From DASPFV01 sp035620975 (GTDB lineage: Bacteria > Acidobacteriota > Vicinamibacteria > Vicinamibacterales > 2-12-FULL-66-21), in contig DASPFV010000230.1 in the NCBI GenBank assembly GCA_035620975.1, forward strand, positions 1 through 24,071: DNA of 24,071 nt. Direction: 5' to 3'. Shown one piece after another: positions 14,017 to 21,094 of the stretch; within the stretch, counting starts at the first letter, position 1; each line of letters begins with the position of its first letter. Both the position numbers and the translations under genes were made by a program. The notes beneath the pieces were generated by a model. It was not told the DNA's origin, did no database searches, and worked only from the letters and a program-made list of their open reading frames with translations.

Positions 14017-16812
14017 TCACCTGCCGACCAGGCGCTGCCAGTTCACGATGACGTGCACCGGCGGGATGAGCGGAGCCCCCACGAGGTCGTTCACGAGGAT
14101 CTGCTCCCCGGTTTCCGAGATGCTGAGATCGGAGCGCCCGAAGAGATCCGGCACGCTCACCCGGAACAGCAGCATGGGCGCGCTCGGATGCAGCCGGCGT
14201 TCGGGCGAGAGCTCGACCGACATCAGCCCGCCGTCGCGCGCGAGGTAGATCAGCTCGCGGCCGTCCGCACGCCAGTGCGGATCCGCGCCCCCCTCGGTGG
14301 ACATCTGCCATCGCTCACCGGTCTGCGGCAGCGGCTCGACGTACACGTCCTCGCGGCCGGAGTCCGAGGACACGTACGCGAGATATCGGCCGTCAGGCGA
14401 GAACTCGGCGTGCCAGAACTCCGCCAGCTTCGAGGCCTGCACGAGGGTCGGCTTGCCATTGCCCGACAGCGGCCGGATCCAGAGCCCGCTGCGTAGCACG
14501 GAGATCGCCAGCGACTGCCCGTCCTGCGACCAGTCTTCGACCAGCTTGTCGCCGGGCGACGAATCGATCAGTTCTTCCGGATCCGTCCGATCCACCGTCT
14601 TCACGTACACGTCGAACTGGGTGCCGCGCCTCGACGAGAACGCGATCCGCCGGCCGTCGGGGGACCACGCTGGCCGGATGTCCGCCCCCTCCTGGCTCGT
14701 GAACCGCGTGGCGGTTCCGCGCACGAGGTCGAAGAGCCAGATGTCGGCATCGGAGCTGCCAGCTTCGAGGCGCTCGACGGCGACGCGACGGCCGTCCGGC
14801 GAGAGCCGCGGGTGGCGATAGAACCCTGTCGGCGCCACGACCTGCAGCATCTGCCCCCGCCGGTCGTAGAGCTGCAGGCGCATGGATGCGAGGCCCTCGG
14901 ACGGGCGATAGACCAGCACGCCGGTGTCGGAGACGTCGAACGCCGCGTCGCCGCCGGTGTGAACCCGCACGTTGCTGGCGAGCGGGATCGGCTCTCCGGA
15001 GAGCGTCTCCGTGCGCTCATCGAAGGCCTGCGCCATGAGCGCCCCGTCACGGACGAAGAGCAGGTGGCCGGATCTCGCGTAGACCGTCCTCGAGTACGCC
15101 GGCATCAGTCGGGTGTGCCGCTGCCTGTCCAGCGAGCCGAGGTACACGCCGGTCCGCTCGGGGTCGGAGCTGCGATTCAGGTACAGGAACCGGCGGCCGT
15201 CCGGCAGGAACTCCGGCCAGGCGTGCCGGTTCTCTCCCATGTTCGTGTCATAGACGGTCACGCGCGCGTGTCCCGTGCCGTCCGCGTTGATCCGATCGAT
15301 TCCCGTCTCCGAGGCGAACAGCAGCGTGCCCGACGCGTTCCAGTCCCCACCGCGCGGATAGGGCACGTCGGCGAGGACCTCCGGCACCGCATCCTGGGTC
15401 ATCGCGATCTTCATCAGCTTGCCGTCGGCGAAGAACCCGACGTGCTGCGAGTCAGGCGAGAAGAACGGAGTTTCCCGTCCGCCGTCCGCCGTGAACGGAC
15501 GACCCTCCAGCGAATCGAGCGGCCACACCCACAACTCGGCCTGCCCGGCAGCCTTCCATCGTCCGAAGAGCACGGCGCGACCGTCAGGCGACACGCGGGG
15601 CCAGCTGGCATCGTTGTAGGGGGGCGCCAGCGTCATCCGGACGACGAGCGGATCGGGCGGCCGCGCGCCCCTGGGCCAAAGGGCCCCGAGCGCCGCCACG
15701 GCGGCGAGCGCCGCGGCGGCGAAGAGCCACGTTCGCCGGCCGATCCCGCGAGCCCGCCCGGCGGTGAGGACCCCTTCCGCCGCCGCTGCCGGCAGCGCGA
15801 GCACGTGCGTGCCGAGCGAGGCGAGCAGCGCGTGCTCGAGCTGGCCCACAGTGTGATGGCGCGCCCGGGGATCGGGTGAGCAGGCCTGCTCGACCACCTG
15901 CACCACCCCTTCGGGCAGCTCGGGCCGCAGGTCCCGGAGCCGGATGCGCTCGCCGGTCGCGTGAACGGCCTTGATCTCGGTGAGCGTGGCGCCCTCGACG
16001 GGATACCGGCCGGACAGCAGATAGAAGAGGAGCACGCCGAGGCTGTAGACCTCGCTGGCGATGGTGGCCTCGTGGCCTGCCAGCAGCTCCGGTGCCATGT
16101 ACAGAGGCGTGCCCGACAGCTCCTGCGGGCCGTCGGGCAACAGGGCGCGAACGCCGCTGAAGTCCATCAGCACGATCCGCCCGCCGACCTCGCGCATGAC
16201 GTTGTGCGCCTTGATGTCCCGGTGGAGCAGCGACGCACCGTGGAGCGACGAGAGCGCCCGGCAGAGATCGATGCCGATCCCCGCCACCTCACGCGCGCTC
16301 ATCGGCCCCCGTTCCTCCACCATGGCCGCGAGCGTGTCGCCGTGGATGAACTCCATCCAGATGCCGAACTGCTCCTGGTCCTGCTCCGCTCCGTACACCG
16401 TGACGACATTCGGGTGGCGCACGCGGGCCAGGTGCTTGGCCTCGAGCAGCGGCGAGATGCCCGCAGCCCTCTGCTTCGTCAGCAGCTTGACGGCGACTTC
16501 GCGGTCGAGCTGGGTATCCCACCCGCGGAACACCGACCCGAACGCTCCGGCGCCCACGCGCTCGTACAGCACCAGATGCCGCCAGTGGCGGGTGGCCTCC
16601 GTGGGGCTCGCACTCTCACCTGATTCCTCGAAGGCGTGGGAAGGACTGCGCTGCGCTTCGACGACGGCCGCGAGTTGCTTCAGCGATTCGACGATCTGCT
16701 GCGTCTCGCGGTCGGTCGCCAGCCGATCCGCCTGGTTCCAGTCGACGGCTCTTCCTTCGGCGACGTCGGTCCCGAGCGCGACGAGCCAGGCGGCGTCCGG
16801 CCTGTCGCTCAC
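14017..16812 (-). CDS. Transmembrane Ser/Thr kinase with C-terminal TolB/WD40-type beta-propeller
   Basis: This 931-aa protein joins a eukaryotic-like kinase to an extracytoplasmic propeller. Kinase landmarks are VGAGAFGSVFRG (about 86-97), VAVK with Lys109, Glu124, HRDIKAHN (Asp199, Lys201, Asn204), DFS at 217-219 where DFG is usual, MAPE (Glu242) and SEVYSLGV (Glu254 where Asp is usual). A membrane helix (about 362-378) leads to repeated WSPDGRRIAF-type blades (about 390-920), as in TolB/PD40 propellers. The start is GTG at 16812, overlapping the sigma-factor stop by 4 nt (GTGA), so the two are translationally coupled. It probably senses an extracytoplasmic cue and phosphorylates cytoplasmic targets, perhaps the coupled sigma factor. 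That target is inferred from gene order only. Confidence 0.92.
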   Translation of the reverse strand: MSDRPDAAWLVALGTDVAEGRAVDWNQADRLATDRETQQIVESLKQLAAVVEAQRSPSHAFEESGESASPTEATRHWRHLVLYERVGAGAFGSVFRGWDTQLDREVAVKLLTKQRAAGISPLLEAKHLARVRHPNVVTVYGAEQDQEQFGIWMEFIHGDTLAAMVEERGPMSAREVAGIGIDLCRALSSLHGASLLHRDIKAHNVMREVGGRIVLMDFSGVRALLPDGPQELSGTPLYMAPELLAGHEATIASEVYSLGVLLFYLLSGRYPVEGATLTEIKAVHATGERIRLRDLRPELPEGVVQVVEQACSPDPRARHHTVGQLEHALLASLGTHVLALPAAAAEGVLTAGRARGIGRRTWLFAAAALAAVAALGALWPRGARPPDPLVVRMTLAPPYNDASWPRVSPDGRAVLFGRWKAAGQAELWVWPLDSLEGRPFTADGGRETPFFSPDSQHVGFFADGKLMKIAMTQDAVPEVLADVPYPRGGDWNASGTLLFASETGIDRINADGTGHARVTVYDTNMGENRHAWPEFLPDGRRFLYLNRSSDPERTGVYLGSLDRQRHTRLMPAYSRTVYARSGHLLFVRDGALMAQAFDERTETLSGEPIPLASNVRVHTGGDAAFDVSDTGVLVYRPSEGLASMRLQLYDRRGQMLQVVAPTGFYRHPRLSPDGRRVAVERLEAGSSDADIWLFDLVRGTATRFTSQEGADIRPAWSPDGRRIAFSSRRGTQFDVYVKTVDRTDPEELIDSSPGDKLVEDWSQDGQSLAISVLRSGLWIRPLSGNGKPTLVQASKLAEFWHAEFSPDGRYLAYVSSDSGREDVYVEPLPQTGERWQMSTEGGADPHWRADGRELIYLARDGGLMSVELSPERRLHPSAPMLLFRVSVPDLFGRSDLSISETGEQILVNDLVGAPLIPPVHVIVNWQRLVGR

Positions 16813-17414
16813 ACGGGCATCTCCGCGGCGAGCCGAATGAGGGCGCGGCTGACCGCAACGCGAGCGGCGACGACGGAAGGCTTTCCGAGCAGGCTGGCGA
16901 TCTCCCCGTAGTCCAGTCCCAGCTCGACCCTGGCCACGACGAGCTCGCGATCGGTCTCCCGGAGCCGGCTGAGAGCCGATTCGTAGCGCTGCAGGGTCTC
17001 ACGGCCGACGGCGATTTCGAGTGGCGAGGGGTCGCCCGAGGGCTCATCCTCGGGCAGCGCCTCGCCGAGGGGACGCCGGGCGGCTGATCGGGCGACATCG
17101 CGGACGCGATTGCGCAGCGCTTCGCACACGTACGCGCAGAACGCACGCTCGTGGTTGGGGGTGAACTCCTCGAGCCGGCGAACCGAACGGAGCAGCGTGT
17201 CCTGCACCAGGTCGTCCGTGTCGAGATGGTTCCTGGCGCCGGCCGGCAGACGGCCGTGCGCCCAGCGGCGCAGTCGCGGCAGGTATCGCGCACACAGCTC
17301 GTCGCGAGCCGCCTCGTCGCCGTTCTGCGCGCGCAGGAGCAGGGCGAGCGAGGTCTCCGCGCTCCGGCCGCCCTGGAGAGTGGTCAGCGACAAGGGGGGG
17401 CGGGAGTCGGGCAT
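16809..17414 (-). CDS. ECF-type RNA polymerase sigma factor linked to a Ser/Thr kinase
   Basis: This 201-aa sigma-70-family protein has region 2 at about residues 22-108 (RYLPRLRRWAHGRL, then HLDTDDLVQDTLLRSVRRLEEF) and region 4 at about 140-195 (LRETDRELVVARVELGLDYGEIASLLGKPSVVAARVAVSRALIRLA, the helix-turn-helix). No region 1.1 or 3 is present, typical of ECF factors, which redirect RNA polymerase to a small regulon. It overlaps the kinase gene by 4 nt and no anti-sigma gene is visible, which fits the known ECF groups controlled by Ser/Thr kinases. The ATG at 17414 has TATGAT 14 nt upstream on the minus strand as a plausible -10. Confidence 0.92.
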   Translation of the reverse strand: MPDSRPPLSLTTLQGGRSAETSLALLLRAQNGDEAARDELCARYLPRLRRWAHGRLPAGARNHLDTDDLVQDTLLRSVRRLEEFTPNHERAFCAYVCEALRNRVRDVARSAARRPLGEALPEDEPSGDPSPLEIAVGRETLQRYESALSRLRETDRELVVARVELGLDYGEIASLLGKPSVVAARVAVSRALIRLAAEMPV

Positions 17415-17428
17415 GGCGGCGTCAGCCG

Positions 17429-17457
17429 ATCATACCTGCCGGCCAGCGGCCGTCCAA
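17429..17457 (-). promoter_or_regulatory. Candidate promoter of the sigma factor/kinase operon
   Basis: On the minus strand TATGAT (17429-17434) lies 14 nt before the ATG at 17414. TTGGAC (17452-17457) sits exactly 17 bp further upstream as a partial -35. The 265-nt gap in which they lie contains no convincing gene. Confidence 0.4.
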
Positions 17458-17579
17458 GAACGGCGCACGAGCGCGTGTCACGAATCGGGACAGGCGGATA
17501 GATACTGCGCATCCCGGATGGAAAACAGTGGTCGTATCCCAGTCAACCGGAGAATTGCCCGTTTGGACCACTGGAAAGC

Positions 17580-17611
17580 CGGATGGAAAAGAGGAAAGAG
17601 GAAGAAGAGGA
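17580..17611 (+). other. Purine-only-biased tract in the yvcK/sigma-factor gap
   Basis: A run made almost only of A and G on the plus strand (minus-strand pyrimidines with several T clusters) lies about 70 nt past the yvcK stop, reading in the yvcK direction. No stable stem precedes it, so it is not a clear intrinsic terminator. Such tracts can form triplex DNA or act as unstructured Rho-loading RNA. Confidence 0.35.
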
Positions 17612-17679
17612 CTGGAACCGGAACGGGGGAACGCGACGCGCTGCACGGGACTCTGCCGAACGACGCCCGGCCTCGCCAG

Positions 17680-18801
17680 TCAGAGCAGCCGCCTCGCCAG
17701 GACGGCCCAGACGGCCTGGGCCAGGCGGCGTCGATCGTGCCTCGCTATCTGGGTGGTCGTCGAAGAGGCCACCTCGGCCGAACGGGTGGCCAGCCGGCGC
17801 CCCAGCTCCGGCGTCGTCGAGGCCACTCCACCGCTCGCCGCAGTTCCGGATCGCTGATTCCCAACCGCGGATCCCCGATCCCCGTTGCCCGATGCCTGAT
17901 CGGCAATCGCCGACACCCAGAAGTCGCCCGTCACGACCTCGCACGAAGCCGGCACGTCACCGATCTCGAGGGGATGTTTGTGCTCCGCCAGGTAGCGCTC
18001 GAGCGTGGCGGTCGAGGGCCGGGCGGTGTTCACGAGCACGACGTCGACCGGCCTCGCGATGGTCGTCGAGATCTGCCGGATCGCGTCGGCCGCGGTGAAA
18101 TTCCACATGCCCCGTCCTTCGGTGACGAGGTTGGTGACGAGGACGACGGGCCCTCTCACCTGCTGCAGGGCCTCCGACGCGCCACGCACGAGGAAGATCG
18201 GCATCAAGCTCGTGTAGAAGCTGCCGGGTCCGATCACGACCGCGTCCAGGGCCCCGATCGCGGCGGCGGTCGCCGGATGCAGGCGGACGTCGGGCTCGAG
18301 CCAGAGCCGACGGATGGCGTGGCCGGCCGACTGGCCGGCGTCCACCTCGACCTCGCCGCGGGTGCGCGTGCCATCGCCGTACTCGGCACAGATGCTCGCC
18401 TGCTCGATGCTGACTGGCCAGACGCGGCCCGCACAACCGAGCAGGGCGCGCAGGCCGTCGACGGCGGCGAGGAAGTCGCCGCTGTAGCGCTCCATCATCG
18501 AGAGCAGCAGGTTGCCCCCGGTGTGCCCGCGCAGCCGCTCGTGCCCGGGCATGGGCAGCCGCGCGAGGAGGACGCGCCTGGCTTCGCGCTCGTTGCGCGC
18601 CAGCGCGAGCGCGCATCGCAGCACGTCGCCCGGCGGGAGCACGCCGAGCTCGTCGCGCAACTGCCCGGAGCTGCCCCCGCTGTCGAACATGGTGACGATG
18701 GCGTGCACGGAGAGCCAGGGGTTGGCTTTCAGTCCGCCGAGGAGGCTCGGGAGACCCGTGCCTCCGCCGAAGCACCCGACGTTCAGGGTTCGCAGCTGCA
18801 T
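17680..18801 (-). CDS. yvcK: YvcK/CofD-like gluconeogenesis factor
   Basis: This 373-aa protein belongs to the YvcK branch of the CofD fold, cytoplasmic proteins that bind UDP-sugars and are needed for cell-wall homeostasis and growth on gluconeogenic carbon. Landmarks are GCFGGGTGLPSLLGGLK (9-25), FDSGGSSGQLRDELGVLPPGDVLRC (39-63), GHTGGNLLL (92-100), AVVIGPGSFYTSLMPIFLV (188-205) and a C-terminal HDRRRLAQAVWAVLARRLL. Between about residues 298 and 321 a Gly/Ser/Ala/Gln-rich insert is encoded by heptanucleotide repeats, just before the conserved C-terminal helix. The ATG at 18801 directly precedes the first beta strand. The gene is divergent from 18829 across 27 bp, and TATACT on the minus strand 12 nt upstream is a likely -10. 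The sibling CofD transferase is less likely because the 'DSGGSSG' motif and length match YvcK. Confidence 0.92.
   Translation of the reverse strand: MQLRTLNVGCFGGGTGLPSLLGGLKANPWLSVHAIVTMFDSGGSSGQLRDELGVLPPGDVLRCALALARNEREARRVLLARLPMPGHERLRGHTGGNLLLSMMERYSGDFLAAVDGLRALLGCAGRVWPVSIEQASICAEYGDGTRTRGEVEVDAGQSAGHAIRRLWLEPDVRLHPATAAAIGALDAVVIGPGSFYTSLMPIFLVRGASEALQQVRGPVVLVTNLVTEGRGMWNFTAADAIRQISTTIARPVDVVLVNTARPSTATLERYLAEHKHPLEIGDVPASCEVVTGDFWVSAIADQASGNGDRGSAVGNQRSGTAASGGVASTTPELGRRLATRSAEVASSTTTQIARHDRRRLAQAVWAVLARRLL
17840..17909 (-). repeat. Ten-unit heptanucleotide tract inside the yvcK reading frame
   Basis: On the plus strand the interval divides into degenerate 7-mers such as CGGATCG, CTGATTC, CCAACCG, CGGATCC, CCGATCC, CCGTTGC, CCGATGC, CTGATCG and GCAATCG. 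They share a C-C/T-G-A-T-C-type core and 7-bp phase. It encodes residues 298-321 of YvcK, a low-complexity segment. The unit length is not a multiple of three, so gain or loss of one unit would shift the frame. Confidence 0.7.
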
Positions 18802-18813
18802 GGATGCCCGCTC

Positions 18814-18821
18814 AGTATAAT
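18814..18821. promoter_or_regulatory. Overlapping divergent -10 elements (TATAAT plus / TATACT minus)
   Basis: The 8 bp AGTATAAT contain TATAAT on the plus strand (18816-18821), 7 nt before the ATG at 18829, and TATACT on the minus strand (18814-18819), 12 nt before the yvcK ATG at 18801. Both genes are divergent across 27 bp, so polymerase binding in one direction should exclude the other. The plus-strand transcript would be leaderless. Confidence 0.6.
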
Positions 18822-18828
18822 TGCGGCG

Positions 18829-19584
18829 ATGGTTCCCGCCCTATCAGCGATCTCCGACGAAGAGCAGCGGGCGGCCGCGGCGCTCGTAGGCGATCTGCGC
18901 CGCGTGTTCGGCGTTCGGCTGCAGTCGGTGGTCGCCTACGGGCTCGACAGCCGCACGCCCGACGGTCCCCTCCATACCATGGCACTGGTGGATCGCCTGA
19001 CGTTCGAGGACCTGGCGGCCTGTGCGCCGCTCGTCCGCGCCTGGGCCAGCCGCCAGCTCGCCGTGCCGCTGCTGCTCGGCCGGGACGAGTTCCTGAGATC
19101 CCTCGACACGTTCGCGCTGGAGTACAACACGATCGTCGCGGACCACGTCGTCCTCGACGGCGCGGACCCGTTTGCCGGCGTCCGGATTGCCGAGAGCGAT
19201 CTGCGGCGCGCCTGCGAGCGGCAGGCGAAGAGTCACCTGATTCACCTGCGCGAGGGCTTCCTCGAGAGCGGGGGGGACGCGCGGGCGGTGTCGGGGCTGC
19301 TGGCCGAGTCGCTGCCGGCGTTCGAGGCGCTGCTCGTCAACATCGCGCGGCTCGAGGGGTCGGGCGGAAGCGGCGCGCAGGCGAACGCAGAGGCGGCGCG
19401 GGCCATCGGCCTTCCGGCAGCGCTGCTCGACGATCTCCTCGCCGCGCGCGCCGGCGGAACCATCGTGGAACCGTCCGCGCTGCTCGCGCGCTACGTGTCC
19501 GCGGCCGAGCGCACGTGGCGATACGTGGACGCGTGGCACGCGGGCGACCGTCCGCCGTCGGACCCTGCTCGTCCGTCGAGGTAG
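18829..19584 (+). CDS. Nucleotidyltransferase-like protein with degenerate active site, unknown function
   Basis: This 251-aa soluble protein has no signal peptide or membrane helix. Its start (LVGDLRRVFGVRLQSVVAYGLDSRTP, about 19-44) resembles the first strand-helix of minimal nucleotidyltransferase domains, where the catalytic GS motif normally follows a V-V-L-x-G strand. Here the Ser is absent (AYGLDSR), and the usual D-x-D pair is not evident in LHTMALVDRLTFEDL. The rest is largely helical, with a long EGFLESGGDARAV...LLAESLPAFEALL stretch resembling HEPN-like helical domains. I recognise no specific family. It starts 7 nt after TATAAT and is followed 30 nt later by the TPM-domain gene. 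This gene, TPM and lemA therefore probably form a functional set. The function is not inferable with confidence. Confidence 0.75.
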   Translation: MVPALSAISDEEQRAAAALVGDLRRVFGVRLQSVVAYGLDSRTPDGPLHTMALVDRLTFEDLAACAPLVRAWASRQLAVPLLLGRDEFLRSLDTFALEYNTIVADHVVLDGADPFAGVRIAESDLRRACERQAKSHLIHLREGFLESGGDARAVSGLLAESLPAFEALLVNIARLEGSGGSGAQANAEAARAIGLPAALLDDLLAARAGGTIVEPSALLARYVSAAERTWRYVDAWHAGDRPPSDPARPSR

Positions 19585-19614
19585 GAGCCTCTGCTGTCTT
19601 CCACCGGCAGAACT

Positions 19615-20445
19615 GTGGTTCGCCGCCAGATTGCCGGGGCCCTGCTCGTGACGAGCTGTGGTCTGCTCCTCACGCCGCCGGCCGCCGCGCAACCCGCGAC
19701 ACAGCTCCCTCCTCCCCCGCGACTCACCCGGCCGGTCAACGATTTCGCCAGCGTCATCGACGCGGACAGCGCGAGCGAACTCGATCGCCGCATCCGCGCG
19801 CTGCAGCAGGCCACGGGCGATACCCTCGTCGTGGCCACGGTCGAGACGTTCCAGCCCTACGCGGACATCCGCGAATACGCCGTCGAGATGTTCGAGAACG
19901 GCGGCGCCGGCATCGGCGAACGCGGCAAGGACAACGGCCTGCTGATCGTGGTGGCCATCGACGACCGCCAGGTCGGGATCGAAGTCGGGTACGGCCTCGA
20001 AGGCATCGTCACCGACGGCTTCGCCGGTCAGACCATCCGCGAGTCGATCCGGCCGGAGTTCCGCAACGGTGCCTATGGCCGTGGGCTCCTGGCCGGGACG
20101 ACCCGCATCATCAACCGCATCGCCGAGGAGCGCAACGTCACGCTCGAGACCGTGCCGCGCAGCATCGTCCGCCGCGAAGCGCCCGTGCGCATCCCGATCG
20201 GCACGATCGTCTTCATCCTGCTGGTGATCATGCTCATCTCGCGCGGGGGCGGACGGCGGCGCCGGCGGCGGCGCTACTGGGGCGGGCCGTGGAGCGGGTG
20301 GAACAGCGGCGTCGGACCTTTCGGAGGCGGCTTCGGCGGAGGATTCGGCGGCTTCGGCGGCGGCGGGTTCCGGGGCGGCGGTGGCGGCTTCGGCGGATTC
20401 GGCGGCGGCCGCAGCGGCGGCGGCGGCGCGGCTGGAGGTTGGTAG
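19615..20445 (+). CDS. TPM-domain (YgcG-like) exported membrane protein with Gly-rich tail
   Basis: This 276-aa protein has a signal peptide (about 1-26, ending AAAQ), a TPM domain (about 43-170: VNDFASVIDADSASELDRRIRALQQATGDTLVVATV, then GKDNGLLIVVAIDDRQVGIEVGYGLEGIVTDGFAGQ), a membrane helix (about 193-209), a run of seven arginines and a Gly/Phe-rich tail (230-276). TPM (YgcG) proteins have a periplasmic soluble domain and have been linked to Photosystem II repair, phosphatase activity and membrane stress. TPM genes often sit beside lemA, as here. The start is GTG at 19615, because the signal peptide follows it directly; the ribosome site is weak. Its stop abuts the lemA -10 element. Confidence 0.88.
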   Translation: MVRRQIAGALLVTSCGLLLTPPAAAQPATQLPPPPRLTRPVNDFASVIDADSASELDRRIRALQQATGDTLVVATVETFQPYADIREYAVEMFENGGAGIGERGKDNGLLIVVAIDDRQVGIEVGYGLEGIVTDGFAGQTIRESIRPEFRNGAYGRGLLAGTTRIINRIAEERNVTLETVPRSIVRREAPVRIPIGTIVFILLVIMLISRGGGRRRRRRRYWGGPWSGWNSGVGPFGGGFGGGFGGFGGGGFRGGGGGFGGFGGGRSGGGGAAGGW

Positions 20446-20451
20446 TAAACT
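20446..20451 (+). promoter_or_regulatory. -10 element (TAAACT) for a leaderless lemA transcript
   Basis: TAAACT begins the base after the TPM stop codon and lies 6 nt before the lemA ATG at 20458. No Shine-Dalgarno is present. This would give lemA its own transcript in addition to any readthrough from the TPM gene. Confidence 0.55.
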
Positions 20452-20457
20452 GGCGTC

Positions 20458-21015
20458 ATGCGTGCAGGGCGGTCCGGCTCGTTCGTGCTGATTGCGGTGA
20501 TGCTCGCCTCCGGATGCTCGTACAACCGCTTCACGGCCACCGAGGAAGCGATCAAGGCGAACTGGTCCGAGGTGCAGAATCAGTTGCAGCGCCGCAGTGA
20601 CCTCATCGGCAACCTGGTCGAGACGGTGAAGGGGTTCGCGCAGCAGGAGCGCGATATCTACATCCAGATTGCGGAGTCGCGCGCGAAGCTCGCCGGCGCC
20701 ACGACACCCGCAGATCAGATCGAGGCCGCCAACCAGCAGTCCTCCGCCCTCGCCCGCCTGCTCGCAATCGTCGAGAACTACCCGCAGCTCAAATCCAACG
20801 AGACGTTCATGCGGTTGATGGACGAACTGGCAGGAACGGAAAACCGGATCGCCGTCGCGCGCCGGCGCTACAACGAATCGATTCTCGAGTACAACCAGCT
20901 GCGGCGGCGGTTTCCCTCGAACGTGACCGCGAAGGTCTTCGGGTTCCAGGAATACCCGTACTGGGAAGCGCCGCCCGAGGCGCAGCAGCTCCCCAAGGTG
21001 GACTTCTCGCGATAA
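20458..21015 (+). CDS. lemA: LemA family lipoprotein
   Basis: This 185-aa protein has a lipoprotein signal with lipobox LASGC (Cys20), then the LemA four-helix domain: NWSEVQNQLQRRSDLIGNLVETVKGFAQQERDIY (about 36-69), LLAIVENYPQLKSNETFMRLMDELAGTENRIAVARRRYNESILEYN (about 101-146) and the end motif FGFQEYPYWEAPPEAQQLPKVDF. The family is widespread and membrane-attached with the helical bundle outside the cytoplasm. Its molecular role is not firmly known, although LemA/TPM pairs are common and are linked to envelope functions. A leaderless start at 20458 follows the TPM gene by 12 nt. The C-terminal NQLRRRFPSNVTAKVFGF block is very well conserved, so identification is secure. Confidence 0.95.
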   Translation: MRAGRSGSFVLIAVMLASGCSYNRFTATEEAIKANWSEVQNQLQRRSDLIGNLVETVKGFAQQERDIYIQIAESRAKLAGATTPADQIEAANQQSSALARLLAIVENYPQLKSNETFMRLMDELAGTENRIAVARRRYNESILEYNQLRRRFPSNVTAKVFGFQEYPYWEAPPEAQQLPKVDFSR

Positions 21016-21047
21016 GGCGTTTGGCGTAGACTTCCCGCAGCTTTCAC

Positions 21048-21062
21048 GCCCGGCTTCCGGGC
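21048..21062 (+). other. Short perfect hairpin in the leader of the beta-propeller gene
   Basis: GCCCGG and CCGGGC pair perfectly around a 3-nt loop, 33 nt after the lemA stop and 32 nt before the next ATG. There is no U-run after it. It could be a weak lemA terminator or a 5' mRNA structure. Confidence 0.35.
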
Positions 21063-21094
21063 TCTCACCCCGACATCGAGGAGAACGGTTCGCG

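Noticed and set aside
17422..17646. 74-codon minus-strand frame before the sigma factor gene
   Set aside because: No ribosome site, low-complexity start and overlap with the candidate promoter; more likely chance.
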